This document shows, in pieces, positions 52,015 through 60,233 of a stretch of DNA of 64,000 nucleotides. Under the pieces are notes generated by a model. The model searched no databases and was not told the DNA's origin. It worked only from the letters and a program-made list of their open reading frames with translations. This DNA comes from Clostridiaceae bacterium M8S5. Lineage in GTDB: Bacteria > Bacillota > Clostridia > Tissierellales > MCWD3. The stretch covers positions 1,550,001 to 1,614,000 of the forward strand of contig CP118523.1 of assembly GCA_029227815.1 (NCBI GenBank), written 5' to 3'. Numbering within the stretch: position 1 is the first letter of the stretch; each line of letters begins with the position of its first letter. The position numbers and the translations under genes are program-made.

Positions 52015-53505
52015 TTGAAGGATATCATTGGAGTAATTATATCTATTTTTTTCGTTATAATAGTGATAGTATTCTCAGAGATATTAAAAAAATCATGTAA
52101 CTGGGGAAAAGAAGCTACAAGAAAATTTGTTCACATTGGAGTAGCACATTGGTGGTTAGTTGCTATGTACTGTATTGATAATATATACTATGCTGCTATA
52201 CCTCCAATGATTTTTATTATATTAAATTATATATCATATGAAAAACAGCTTATCAAAAGCATGGAAAGAGATGGAGGTACATCGGATTTAGGAACAGTAT
52301 ATTTTCCAGTATCACTTTTTATACTGATAATTCTATTTTGGAATAACGGAGTGTTTAATCATGATAACAAGTATATTGGAGCTATAGGTATATTAATAAT
52401 GGGATATGGAGATGGATTTGCTGCCATAATAGGAAAAAGATTTGGTAAACGAAAATATAAAGTATTCGGTGGAGAAAAGAGTATAGAAGGATCACTTACA
52501 GTGTTCTTTTTTGCATTTTTAATAACACTTTGTATGGTATATAATCATACAGATATAGCTTTCAAAATAGCAATAGTTATAGCTACACTTGCAGTATTTA
52601 TAGAAGCTTTAACACCACACGGACTTGATAATCTTACATTACCAATAATAACTTCATTGTGTGTCTTTAGTTTTATTAACATACCAAAATCAAATATAGA
52701 TATTTATTATAAAGTAGCATTAGGAATAACCATAAGCTCATTTATAGCAATTCCAGCTTATTATAAAAAATCACTTAAAATGAGTGGATGTTTTGGCGCA
52801 ATAGTACTGGGGACAGTTATCTACATTACATCATCAAGTTTTGGAATAATAGTTATGCTATCATTTTTTATATCATCAAGTTTACTTAGTCATTTTAAAA
52901 AGAGCAAGAAAAATGAATGTGCAAAATTGTTTGATAAAACAGGGAATAGAGATGCACTACAGGTTTTTGCAAATGGTGGAGTAGGACTTATATTTTCCAT
53001 AGTATACTTTTTTACAGGAAGAGGAATATATCTGATTTGTATGTGTATAGCTTTTGCAGCATCAAATGCAGATACATGGGCTACTGAATTAGGTATCCTA
53101 AACAAAAAAGATCCAGTATCTCTTAGGACACTAAGAAGAGTCAAAAAAGGTACATCTGGAGCAATAAGTTTATTGGGTAGTATGTTTAGCATGTTAGGAG
53201 CTATATTCATAGCATTAATCTCAGTTGCTCTAATAAAGTATACTCAGGTGAAAATTATAGGTTTTAGTTTATACGAAATATTTATATTTGTTTCAATCGG
53301 TGGCTTTTTAGGCTGTTTTATAGACTCTTTACTTGGAGCAACAGTACAAGGTATATATTACAGCGAAGAATTAAATAGAGAAACTGAAAAAAAGGTGCTT
53401 GAAGGCAAAAAAACTAAATTAGTAAGAGGATTTGAAATCTTTAACAACGATGTAGTTAATTTTTTGAGTATAGCATTAGCAAGCATTTTGATATTACTTA
53501 TTTAA
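52015..53505 (+). CDS. Fusion of a CTP-dependent polyprenol kinase-like domain and DUF92 (496 aa)
   Basis: TTG start behind GAGGTG. The N-terminal half matches the VTE5/SEC59-type kinase family: RKFVHIGVAHWW, GDGFAAIIGKRFGKRKYKVFGGEKS and EGSLT with membrane helices. The C-terminal half, after about residue 250, is DUF92/VTE6-like: SGCFGAIVLG, GNRDALQVFANGGVG, AASNADTWATELG, LRTLRRVKKGTSGAIS, GFLGCFIDSLLGATVQ. In plants and cyanobacteria VTE5 makes prenyl phosphate from prenyl alcohol and VTE6 makes the diphosphate. One protein with both suggests a two-step salvage of a polyprenol. The membrane substrate is not known. Confidence 0.85.
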   Translation: MKDIIGVIISIFFVIIVIVFSEILKKSCNWGKEATRKFVHIGVAHWWLVAMYCIDNIYYAAIPPMIFIILNYISYEKQLIKSMERDGGTSDLGTVYFPVSLFILIILFWNNGVFNHDNKYIGAIGILIMGYGDGFAAIIGKRFGKRKYKVFGGEKSIEGSLTVFFFAFLITLCMVYNHTDIAFKIAIVIATLAVFIEALTPHGLDNLTLPIITSLCVFSFINIPKSNIDIYYKVALGITISSFIAIPAYYKKSLKMSGCFGAIVLGTVIYITSSSFGIIVMLSFFISSSLLSHFKKSKKNECAKLFDKTGNRDALQVFANGGVGLIFSIVYFFTGRGIYLICMCIAFAASNADTWATELGILNKKDPVSLRTLRRVKKGTSGAISLLGSMFSMLGAIFIALISVALIKYTQVKIIGFSLYEIFIFVSIGGFLGCFIDSLLGATVQGIYYSEELNRETEKKVLEGKKTKLVRGFEIFNNDVVNFLSIALASILILLI

Positions 53506-53525
53506 TAGTAACCAACTGCACTTAA

Positions 53526-53611
53526 AAGTCCTATTTCTGCGTTGTTCTAAAATTTTCGTTGCTTACTTACCTCTAAGTAAGATTGTCTAATCATATTTTA
53601 TACAATATATT
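53526..53611 (+). repeat. Truncated copy 3 of the hairpin repeat, providing a promoter
   Basis: TCCTATTTCTGCGTTGTT through CTTACTTACCTCTAAGTAAG (53529-53581) matches copies 1 and 2 (23388, 24138), the end being lost. Right after it, TTGTCT (53583-53588) and TATATT (53606-53611) are 17 bp apart, 46 bp upstream of the next gene. The repeat remnant thus contributes the -35 region. Confidence 0.6.
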
Positions 53612-53656
53612 AATAATATTTAAGTAGGATAATATTAATTCAGGAGGATTAGTATA

Positions 53657-54694
53657 ATGCGAAAGAGTATTATTAATATATTTATTATAATAGGAATAAC
53701 ACTAATATTATTAGTTTCTTTTTTTACATATCATGATTATACTCCAAATTCCGTAGAGAAAATAAATATACGTAGTAAAACTAATATGGTCAAAAAAATA
53801 GATAAATCAGTTATAGATATAATGACATGGAATATTGGTTTTGGTGTTCTAAACAGAGATGTAGATTATTTCACAGCAGGAGGTAAAATTGCAATAGCAA
53901 AAAGTAAAAGTGACGTATATCAAAATCTAGAAGGAATATTGAAAATTATGAATTCAAAGCCAGTAGATTTTTATGTATTGCAAGAAGTAGATATAAAATC
54001 TAAAAGAAGTAAATATATCAATGAATATGAGTACATACTAAATTCATTTAGGGAAAGCTGTAGCGCATATGCTATAAACTATAAAGTAAAGTTTGTACCT
54101 TACCCAATATTTAATGAACTAGGAAGCGTTAAATCAGGGTTAGTGACAATCGGAAAATACAGTTTTAATAGTGCTTATAGATATAATTTGCCAGGTAATT
54201 ATATATGGCCAGTAAGGACTCTGATGCCAGATAGATGTATACTAGTTACCGACTGTGATATAGAAGGTAAAAAAGAGAAACTTTACATAATAAATATACA
54301 CAATTCAGCATTTGATAGAAACGCTAAGAATAGAAAAAAACAAATAGAGTATATAAAAAATTTCATGTTGGAGAAATATAGAGAAGGCAATTACGTAGTA
54401 GTCGGCGGAGATTGGAATCTAATATTCAACAGAAATACTAGTACATATAGATCAAATCCAAGTGAGCTAATACCTTATAATTGGAACCCAGAGGGTTGGA
54501 AATGGGCAGTAGACTATAAAGTTCCTACAAATAGAAAACTTAGAACAGCATATGATAAAAAACGCACAAGAGTTAAAGTAATAGATGGATTTTTAGTATC
54601 TCCAAATATAAACGTAATAAAAGTAAAAGGCATAGACCATGAGTTTAGGTATTCAGACCACAATCCAGTGTTGTTGAGGATAGAGTTAAAGTAA
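53657..54694 (+). CDS. Membrane-anchored endonuclease/exonuclease/phosphatase-family protein (345 aa)
   Basis: An N-terminal membrane anchor (IINIFIIIGITLILLVSFFT) positions the domain outside the cell. The EEP fold is shown by IDIMTWNIGFG, VLQEVD (metal-binding Glu), IINIHNSAFD, VVVGGDWNLIF and YSDHNPVLLRIEL (catalytic His/Asp pair). The family includes DNases, sphingomyelinases and phosphoinositide phosphatases; specificity cannot be told. AGGAGG is upstream. Single gene. Confidence 0.87.
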   Translation: MRKSIINIFIIIGITLILLVSFFTYHDYTPNSVEKINIRSKTNMVKKIDKSVIDIMTWNIGFGVLNRDVDYFTAGGKIAIAKSKSDVYQNLEGILKIMNSKPVDFYVLQEVDIKSKRSKYINEYEYILNSFRESCSAYAINYKVKFVPYPIFNELGSVKSGLVTIGKYSFNSAYRYNLPGNYIWPVRTLMPDRCILVTDCDIEGKKEKLYIINIHNSAFDRNAKNRKKQIEYIKNFMLEKYREGNYVVVGGDWNLIFNRNTSTYRSNPSELIPYNWNPEGWKWAVDYKVPTNRKLRTAYDKKRTRVKVIDGFLVSPNINVIKVKGIDHEFRYSDHNPVLLRIELK

Positions 54695-54736
54695 AGATAG
54701 TATTGATAGACAGTTTTATATTGTAAAAACATAATA

Positions 54737-54765
54737 TTGACAAATCATACAACAAGAGATATGTT
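54737..54765 (+). promoter_or_regulatory. Promoter of the ATC hydrolase gene
   Basis: TTGACA and TATGTT are 17 bp apart, with a leader of about 90 bp before the start at 54859. The leader shows no strong hairpin. Confidence 0.6.
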
Positions 54766-54858
54766 TAAAGTAACAATAAATTATTATAGTTATTTCATAG
54801 ATATAGTTCCTGTATTCTAACGGTAAAAAATGTTATTATGTTAAAAGGAGGAATAGTT

Positions 54859-55548
54859 ATGGAAGATAGTCAATACTATGTTGCTATGAAGGCTAAACTT
54901 ATGAAAGAAGCGAAGTCTTATCTAAAGTTTGTAATCCCATTGCTTGAAGATAAATATAGTAAAGAGGATATAAACAAAATACATAATGATACATTAGAAA
55001 AATATGAAGAACTAATTCCGAAATTCCCTTATATTGGAGGCAAAGATAATAAGTTAACTTCTACTCTTACTAAAACAAGCGTTATGATAGCGTTATATCG
55101 TGCATTATTACCTTACGATGTGACACCTTTAAAGACTGGTGAATATATGACAAAGGCTTTAGAAAATAAAATGGACAGGATACCAAAAGTTATACGTTTA
55201 CTAATGGGAAGGACAATGTTTTCTAAAAGAAGTATGAAAAAAATTAATAAACGAGCTGAAAAATCACAATTAAGACAATATTCAAAGGACTGGGTGTGGA
55301 ATATTGTAAAAAGCAATGATAATAAATTTGATATTGGGATAGATTATACTGAATGTGGAATTAAAAAATTTGTAGTTGAACAAGAGGTAGAAGAATTATT
55401 ACCTTATATTTGTAACTTAGACTATGCATTATTCAGGAAGTTTGGATTGGAATTAACACGTACAAAAACTTTAGCTAATAATGATTGTTGTAATTTTCGA
55501 ATAAAAAAGAAGGGAAATCCACCACCAGCGTGGCCACCAAGAATATAA
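54859..55548 (+). CDS. L-2-amino-thiazoline-4-carboxylate (ATC) hydrolase family protein (229 aa)
   Basis: The start is the ATG at 54859 behind AAAGGAGG. The C-terminal region (ICNLDYALFRKFGLELTRTKTLANNDCCNFRIKKKG) matches the ATC hydrolase family, where DY..F...G..L.RT.TLA.G...C.F is conserved. The N-terminal half is helical (MKEAKSYLKFVIPLLEDKY). The founding enzymes open the thiazoline ring in cysteine synthesis from ATC, but many clostridial members have unknown substrates. The Gly usually next to the Asp in the TLA motif is Asn here. The protein ends in a Pro-rich GNPPPAWPPRI tail. Confidence 0.82.
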   Translation: MEDSQYYVAMKAKLMKEAKSYLKFVIPLLEDKYSKEDINKIHNDTLEKYEELIPKFPYIGGKDNKLTSTLTKTSVMIALYRALLPYDVTPLKTGEYMTKALENKMDRIPKVIRLLMGRTMFSKRSMKKINKRAEKSQLRQYSKDWVWNIVKSNDNKFDIGIDYTECGIKKFVVEQEVEELLPYICNLDYALFRKFGLELTRTKTLANNDCCNFRIKKKGNPPPAWPPRI

Positions 55549-55696
55549 CTCTAATTATGTAACTAGGAGCAAAAATGATTATTAAATTTTGAAAGGCTTA
55601 TTACTTTAAATTAAAACAATAAGCCTTCATATGATATAAATCTCTTAGCCAGTATATTAATATTGTCATTAGTATTTTTACACTTGATAAAACTTA

Positions 55697-56707
55697 CTAC
55701 AACAATTCAATACTATTCTCAGCACATACATTTCTCATTTCATCAGGCCATATAGATGCTTGAACTTCACCGATATGAGCTTTCTTTAGGAAAAACATGC
55801 ATATTCTTGATTGACCTATTCCTCCTCCAACAGTGAAAGGAAGTTCATCATTTAATATCATTTTATGGAATTTATATTTCAATCTATCTTCACAATCTTC
55901 AGCTTTTAGTTGCTCTTTAAGAGCATCAGCATCAACACGAATACCCATAGAAGACAGTTCGAGTCCAATTTCAAGAGTATCAAACCAGAATATTATGTCA
56001 CCATTTAAATTCCAGTCATCATAATCTGGAGATCTTCCATCGTGCTTTTCACCAGATTCTAATTTTCCTCCTATTTGCATAATGAAAACAGCACCTTTTT
56101 CCTTAGCAATTGCATGCTCCCTTTGCTTAGTAGTCAAATCTGGGTACATATCTTCTAGTTCTTGAGAAGATACAAAGAATATATCATTTGGTAGAATACA
56201 TTCTAGTTCTGGATATAACCCATTAATATATTTTTCAGTATTCTTAAACACTTCGTATATACTTGAAACGATAGCTTTTAGTTTTTGCTTATTTCTTTCA
56301 CTTTTTTGTATCACTTTTTCCCAATCCCATTGATCCACATAAATAGAATGGATATTATCAAGAACTTCTTCAGCTCTGATAGCGTTCATATCGGTGTACA
56401 AACCTTCACCAAATGAAAAACCATATCTGTATAATGCCATACGCTTCCATTTAGCTAGAGAATGTACTATTTCAGCACTTTCATTATTGCAGCCTTTTAC
56501 ATTAAAAGAAATAGCTTTTTCAGTGCCATTTAGAGCATCATTAAGGCCTGTTGATTGTTTTACAAAAAGGGGAGCAGAGACTCTTGTTAAAGCTAATTTA
56601 ATGCTCAATTCCTTCTGAAAACAATCTTTAAGTTTCTTTATAGCTATTTCTGTCTCTTTTAAATCCAACAATTGTTTGTATCCTTTTGGTAATATTAAAT
56701 CTTTCAT
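55697..56707 (-). CDS. asnA: Ammonia-dependent asparagine synthetase (336 aa)
   Basis: AsnA makes asparagine from aspartate, ATP and ammonia. Diagnostic sequence: LSIKLALTRVSAPLFV, SGLNDALNGTEKAISF, HSLAKWKRMAL, LYTDMNAIRAEE, VDQWDWEKV, and PFTVGGGIGQSRICMFFL near the C-terminus. Residues align with class II aminoacyl-tRNA synthetase-like enzymes. The ATG at 56707 has GGAGG 8 nt upstream; an ATG 5 codons earlier overlaps this site. The T-box leader with an AAC specifier directly upstream shows control by uncharged asparagine tRNA. Confidence 0.96.
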   Translation of the reverse strand: MKDLILPKGYKQLLDLKETEIAIKKLKDCFQKELSIKLALTRVSAPLFVKQSTGLNDALNGTEKAISFNVKGCNNESAEIVHSLAKWKRMALYRYGFSFGEGLYTDMNAIRAEEVLDNIHSIYVDQWDWEKVIQKSERNKQKLKAIVSSIYEVFKNTEKYINGLYPELECILPNDIFFVSSQELEDMYPDLTTKQREHAIAKEKGAVFIMQIGGKLESGEKHDGRSPDYDDWNLNGDIIFWFDTLEIGLELSSMGIRVDADALKEQLKAEDCEDRLKYKFHKMILNDELPFTVGGGIGQSRICMFFLKKAHIGEVQASIWPDEMRNVCAENSIELL

Positions 56708-56742
56708 CTTTGTAACCTCCATAATATAAAAATTGATAAAAT

Positions 56743-57018
56743 AAAAAAGCCTTCAATCCCAATTACTAGGGACGAAAGACTTATATCTCACGCGGTACCA
56801 CCCTGATTTGTTTAAAAAACCACTCTAACCAATACAGATTTCTCGATATTGTCCAATTTATAACGGTTTGGCTCCGACTAAGTCTACTCCTTATAGTAAG
56901 TTTCGGTTAGTAGCTCTGAGATGTTTTTCAAATTAGATTCCGTATCGAACTTTCACCATCATCGACTCGCTATAACTACCTTCTAATTTTACTCTTCTCT
57001 TCGTAGCTTTTATATTTT
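56743..57018 (-). promoter_or_regulatory. T-box riboswitch, Asn-specific, upstream of asnA
   Basis: On the minus strand the T-box AGGGTGGTACCGCG is at 56791-56804, followed by a terminator (stem CTTTCGTCCCT/GGGATTGAAGG with a T-run, 56743-56782). In stem I the sequence GAAA-AAC-ATCTCAGAG fits the specifier loop pattern known from other T-box leaders (GAAA codon AUNNNNGAG), giving AAC (56933-56935), an asparagine codon. Uncharged tRNA-Asn should therefore favour antitermination and asnA expression. Confidence 0.92.
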
Positions 57019-57024
57019 AATATA

Positions 57025-57053
57025 GTATATAATTAAAGATGACATATGTCAAC
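57025..57053 (-). promoter_or_regulatory. Promoter of the T-box/asnA transcript
   Basis: On the minus strand TTGACA (57048-57053) and TATACT (57025-57030) are 17 bp apart, just upstream of the T-box leader. Confidence 0.8.
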
Positions 57054-57072
57054 AAAAAAATTCAGGAAATTT

Positions 57073-57099
57073 AAGGGTGACACTCCCTCATGTCACCCA
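57073..57099 (-). terminator. Hairpin after the YbjQ gene
   Basis: GGGTGACA pairs perfectly with TGTCACCC around CTCCCTCA, 6 bp beyond the stop of the YbjQ-like gene; a loose T-run (TTAAATTT) follows on the minus strand. Confidence 0.7.
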
Positions 57100-57104
57100 A
57101 AGTG

Positions 57105-57419
57105 TTAATCTAGCTTTACAGCAGTACCATAAACTAATATTTCAGCTGCACCTTGCATAACTGCAGAGGTGGAATATCTTAGATTAATTATAGCATCAGC
57201 GCCAAGTTTTTTAGCTTCATCAGCCATTCTGCTTGTTGCTATTTGTCTAGCTTCATTTAGCATATCGGCGTATTCATTCATTTCTCCACCTACTAAATTT
57301 CTAAAACCAGAGATTATATCTTTACCTACATGTTTAGCTCTGATAGTGCTACCTTTAACTAAGCCAAGAGTCTCTGAAACTTTTTTACCTGCTACATAAT
57401 CAGTATTTACGATAATCAT
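57105..57419 (-). CDS. YbjQ/UPF0145-family protein (104 aa)
   Basis: MIIVNTDYVAGKKVSETLGLVKGSTIRAKH, DIISGFRNLVGGEMNEYADML, ARQIATSRMADEAKKLGADAIINLRYSTS and EILVYGTAV are the full signature of the YbjQ (heavy-metal-binding-like, DUF74) family, which forms pentamers of unknown function. ATG 57419 has AGGAGG upstream and overlaps the preceding 72-aa membrane protein by 20 bp, so they form one operon. Confidence 0.92.
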   Translation of the reverse strand: MIIVNTDYVAGKKVSETLGLVKGSTIRAKHVGKDIISGFRNLVGGEMNEYADMLNEARQIATSRMADEAKKLGADAIINLRYSTSAVMQGAAEILVYGTAVKLD

Positions 57420-57618
57420 CTTTATCTTCCTCCTCTTTTCTTTTAATTCTATCTACGATTAAACTAAATATTAAACCGATAGATGAAATTATAATAACAT
57501 ATGTAATAACAGCATAATTATAACTCATATCGTCTAGGTCTATAAAAGGTGAAAGAGCAGTTAATAGTATAATAGATATTATACCTAAAACGACCATCCA
57601 ACCACAAATTTTAATCAT
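57400..57618 (-). CDS. Small membrane protein, two helices (72 aa)
   Basis: Two membrane segments (KICGWMVVLGIISIILLTAL and YAVITYVIIISSIGLIFSLIV) followed by a charged cytosolic tail RIKRKEEEDKDDYRKY. ATG with GAGGAGGTG 7 nt upstream. It overlaps the YbjQ gene; small membrane proteins of this sort often accompany YbjQ in Firmicutes. No known function. Confidence 0.75.
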   Translation of the reverse strand: MIKICGWMVVLGIISIILLTALSPFIDLDDMSYNYAVITYVIIISSIGLIFSLIVDRIKRKEEEDKDDYRKY

Positions 57619-57650
57619 ATAATCACACCTCCTCTTATAACTTATGTTAT

Positions 57651-57669
57651 TATACTTATTATAAGTATA
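57651..57669 (-). promoter_or_regulatory. Palindrome upstream of the YbjQ operon, candidate operator
   Basis: TATACTTA tta TAAGTATA is a perfect inverted repeat 33 bp upstream of the membrane protein start codon. It could be an operator or part of the promoter; the binding protein is unknown. Confidence 0.4.
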
Positions 57670-57732
57670 TGAAGCGAAAAATACAAGTTAAGAATTAATT
57701 TTATAAATTTACAAAATAAGACATTTTTCATT

Positions 57733-57759
57733 GAAGGAAAAACGCTCCTCAGTGAAGAA
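57733..57759 (+). promoter_or_regulatory. Possible sigma-H-type promoter of spoIIA operon
   Basis: GAAGGAAAA (57733) matches the sigma-H -35 pattern RNAGGAWWW, and AGTGAAGAA (57751) is close to the -10 RNNGAATWW. SpoIIA operons are sigma-H dependent in other endospore formers. The -10 match is imperfect. Confidence 0.4.
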
Positions 57760-57807
57760 GTTGAGTTAAAAGGCGCAAGATGAACTATGAGGAGGGATGT
57801 TGATAAA

Positions 57808-58149
57808 ATGGAACTTAAATTGAAAAACGTTAGAGATAACTTAGTAGTAAGATTAAATGGAGAACTTGATCATCATACATCTGAAGAAGTCAGAAAAGAA
57901 ATAGATGATTTTTTCATGACTAAAAGCTTAAAAAATATAATACTAGATTTTAAAGATTTGAATTTCATGGACAGCTCGGGTATAGGCCTTATAATTGGAA
58001 GATTCAAATTAGTAAGAGATAGAAAGGGAGAAGTAAAGATAATAAATGTGGATGATAGATTAATGAAAATGATGACCATGTCAGGCATACAAAAAATAGC
58101 CAAGTTTTATGATACATTAGAAGATGCGTGTCAAGATGGTAAGGAGTGA
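57808..58149 (+). CDS. spoIIAA: Anti-sigma-F factor antagonist SpoIIAA (113 aa)
   Basis: STAS-domain protein that, when dephosphorylated, frees SigF from SpoIIAB. The phosphorylated Ser lies in [16 protein letters not shown], the family motif. ATG 57808 ([21 protein letters not shown]) is the normal start; upstream codons are out of the family alignment. Followed by spoIIAB 4 bp downstream. First gene of the tricistronic spoIIA operon. Confidence 0.94.
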   Translation: MELKLKNVRDNLVVRLNGELDHHTSEEVRKEIDDFFMTKSLKNIILDFKDLNFMDSSGIGLIIGRFKLVRDRKGEVKIINVDDRLMKMMTMSGIQKIAKFYDTLEDACQDGKE

Positions 58150-58153
58150 TTGT

Positions 58154-58591
58154 ATGATTAATAATAGTATGAAATTGGAGATACCAAGTTTATCGCAAAA
58201 CGAAGCATTTGCCAGAGTGGCAGTAGCAGCATTTGCAGCTCAATTAGATCCTACAATTGAAGAACTATCTGACATAAAAACAGCAGTTTCTGAGGCAGTT
58301 ACAAACAGCATTATTCATGGTTATGAATCAGGAGAAGGAACAATAACTATTGAGTGTAAAATTATACAAAATAAGATTGAAATTATAATAGCTGATAAAG
58401 GTAAAGGAATAACTGATATTAAAGAAGCTATGCAACCCCTTTATACATCAAAACCCGAATTAGAGCGTTCTGGAATGGGATTCACAGTAATGCAGGAATT
58501 TATGGACAATATTAAAGTTGACTCGGAGGTTGAATGTGGAACTAGCATAATAATGACCAAAACATTCGATAGTGTTAAAGTAGAGGATTAG
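58154..58591 (+). CDS. spoIIAB: Anti-sigma-F factor / serine kinase SpoIIAB (145 aa)
   Basis: GHKL-fold kinase that binds SigF and phosphorylates SpoIIAA. N-box [19 protein letters not shown]1 box [11 protein letters not shown]2 box [13 protein letters not shown], and C-terminal [20 protein letters not shown] are all typical. ATG 58154 follows AAGGAG at 7 nt; the longer in-frame start at 58124 overlaps spoIIAA. The start of sigF is 5 bp after its stop. Confidence 0.95.
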   Translation: MINNSMKLEIPSLSQNEAFARVAVAAFAAQLDPTIEELSDIKTAVSEAVTNSIIHGYESGEGTITIECKIIQNKIEIIIADKGKGITDIKEAMQPLYTSKPELERSGMGFTVMQEFMDNIKVDSEVECGTSIIMTKTFDSVKVED

Positions 58592-58595
58592 CGCT

Positions 58596-59351
58596 ATGAG
58601 TTATATAACAAAAAAAAGCGATATATACGAAAATACTATTGGATATATAGTAAAAGCTCAAGAGGGGGACACTGAGGCTCAAACATGGATAGTAGAAAAC
58701 AATATGGGGTTGGTAAGGAGCGTTGTAAAAAGATTTTTAAATAGAGGATATGAGACTGAAGATTTGATGCAGATAGGTTCAATAGGATTAATAAAAGCAA
58801 TTAAAAAATTTGATACAAAGTACAATGTAAGATTTTCAACTTATGCTGTGCCAATGATTATAGGTGAGATTAAAAGGTTTATCAGAGATGATGGAATGAT
58901 TAAAGTTAGTAGATCATTAAAACAAACAGCCGCTAAGGTAAACATAGCAAAAGAAAAACTGTCTAAACAGTTTGGGAGGGATGCTACATTAGAAGAAATA
59001 TCTAAAGAAATAAAAGTAGATAAAGAAGATATTGTTTTTGCTCTAGAATCATGTCACACACCTGAGTATTTATATGATGTCATACATCAAAACAATGGAA
59101 GTCCAATCCATCTTATTGACAGAATTGATTCAAATAGCAAAAAAGAAGAATTAGATATTGTAGACAAAATAACACTAAAAGAAGTTATCGGAAAATTAAA
59201 AGCAAGAGAAAGACAAATAATCATCATGAGATATTTCAACGACAAAACTCAAACAGAAATAGCTAGTAAATTAGGTATATCTCAAGTACAAGTATCAAGG
59301 ATTGAAAAAAAAGTATTAGATAATATGAAAAAAATGTTAAAAAAGGCATAG
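58596..59351 (+). CDS. sigF: RNA polymerase sigma-F factor (251 aa)
   Basis: Forespore-specific sigma factor. Region 2 (EDLMQIGSIGLIKAIKKFDTKYNVRFSTYAVPMIIGEIKRF), region 3 (RSLKQTAAKVNIAKEKLSKQFGRDATLEEIS) and region 4 with HTH (LKARERQIIIMRYFNDKTQTEIASKLGISQVQVSRIEKKVL) are complete. The length matches SigF (SpoIIAC) of other endospore formers. It directly precedes the SpoVA genes, which are normally transcribed in the forespore by SigG (and partly SigF). Confidence 0.96.
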   Translation: MSYITKKSDIYENTIGYIVKAQEGDTEAQTWIVENNMGLVRSVVKRFLNRGYETEDLMQIGSIGLIKAIKKFDTKYNVRFSTYAVPMIIGEIKRFIRDDGMIKVSRSLKQTAAKVNIAKEKLSKQFGRDATLEEISKEIKVDKEDIVFALESCHTPEYLYDVIHQNNGSPIHLIDRIDSNSKKEELDIVDKITLKEVIGKLKARERQIIIMRYFNDKTQTEIASKLGISQVQVSRIEKKVLDNMKKMLKKA

Positions 59352-59369
59352 AATATATGTCTTTTTTTT
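59337..59369 (+). terminator. Terminator overlapping the sigF stop
   Basis: AAAAAAGGCATA, which includes the last sigF codons, pairs with TATGTCTTTTTT (one G-U) and runs into Ts. Confidence 0.65.
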
Positions 59370-59439
59370 TGAATTAAATAGAAAACTTCGCAAATAATAT
59401 TAATATCAATAAATAGCCGATTTGAATGGAGCTGATAAT

Positions 59440-59598
59440 GTGAAAAAACTCAAATTATTAATAATAGTTGTAATAATTCTAAGTGTAGGAGTAACGCTAA
59501 TTGTGCTAAATAAACAAAAAGCAAACGATACTATAGAAGTGCCAAAAAGAGCTAAACTTGTTTATATCAATGAAAATTGCGATTGGGGGGATGTATAA
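59440..59598 (+). CDS. 52-residue single-helix membrane peptide between sigF and spoVA
   Basis: GTG 59440 behind GGAG. The product begins MKKLKLLIIVVIILSVGVTL, one membrane helix, followed by a short soluble tail ending AKLVYINENCDWGDV. The stop (TAA) overlaps the expected spoVAA start, in the usual one-base overlap pattern, so it belongs to the spoVA transcript. I know no name for it. It may be a sporulation micro-protein. Confidence 0.65.
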   Translation: MKKLKLLIIVVIILSVGVTLIVLNKQKANDTIEVPKRAKLVYINENCDWGDV

Positions 59599-60233
59599 TA
59601 AAAGCTAAAAAGATATATCTGCAACTTGAAAATAATATATTCGTAGCCAAAGAGCAAAAGATAGAATTAAAAGATATTGCGAAAGTATATAGCGATGATA
59701 AGCAAATTGTTAAAGATGTAGAAAAAATAAAAATCTTTAAAAGCTATAAAAATGAAACAGATTCAATTATTTTAGCAATAGATTTAATAAACAAAATTAA
59801 TGAATATATCAATGATGCAGATGTAATTATTATAGGAAGTACAGAAGTTCTTTTGAAATATAAAGAAGTTAAAAAACAAAACAAAGTACTAATGTTCTTA
59901 AAAATATTCAGTATAAGCATAATTTTATGCTTGGGAGCATCATTAGCTATTATCAATTTTCATGAAGATGCTAATATGGATGCATCGTTCAAATCAATTT
60001 ATTTTTTGATAACAGGAAAATATGAGAAAAAACCACTTATAATGCATATTCCATATTCGTTAGGTTTATGTAGTGGAGTTTTTGTTTTTTTTAACCACGT
60101 ATGGAGCAAGAAAAATAAACAAAGAAAAGAGCCAAGTCCGCTAGATATAGAAATACATACATATCAAGAAGACATAAATAAGTACACTATAGATTGTCTT
60201 AAAAAGAATAAAAAAGTAGGTAGGACAAAATGA
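59598..60233 (+). CDS. spoVAA: Stage V sporulation protein AA (211 aa), non-standard start
   Basis: Part of the SpoVA channel that moves dipicolinic acid into the forespore and out on germination. KKIYLQLENNIFVAKEQKIELKDIAKVYSDDKQIV and the middle membrane region (VLMFLKIFSISIILCLGASLAIINFHED) match SpoVAA. No ATG fits: the ribosome binding site GGGGGG at 59585-59590 points to ATA at 59598, overlapping the previous stop (TAATA instead of the usual TAATG). In-frame TTG codons at 59577 and 59583 are alternatives, but the Shine-Dalgarno lies at or after them. It overlaps spoVAB by 4 bp. Confidence 0.9.
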   Translation: MKAKKIYLQLENNIFVAKEQKIELKDIAKVYSDDKQIVKDVEKIKIFKSYKNETDSIILAIDLINKINEYINDADVIIIGSTEVLLKYKEVKKQNKVLMFLKIFSISIILCLGASLAIINFHEDANMDASFKSIYFLITGKYEKKPLIMHIPYSLGLCSGVFVFFNHVWSKKNKQRKEPSPLDIEIHTYQEDINKYTIDCLKKNKKVGRTK

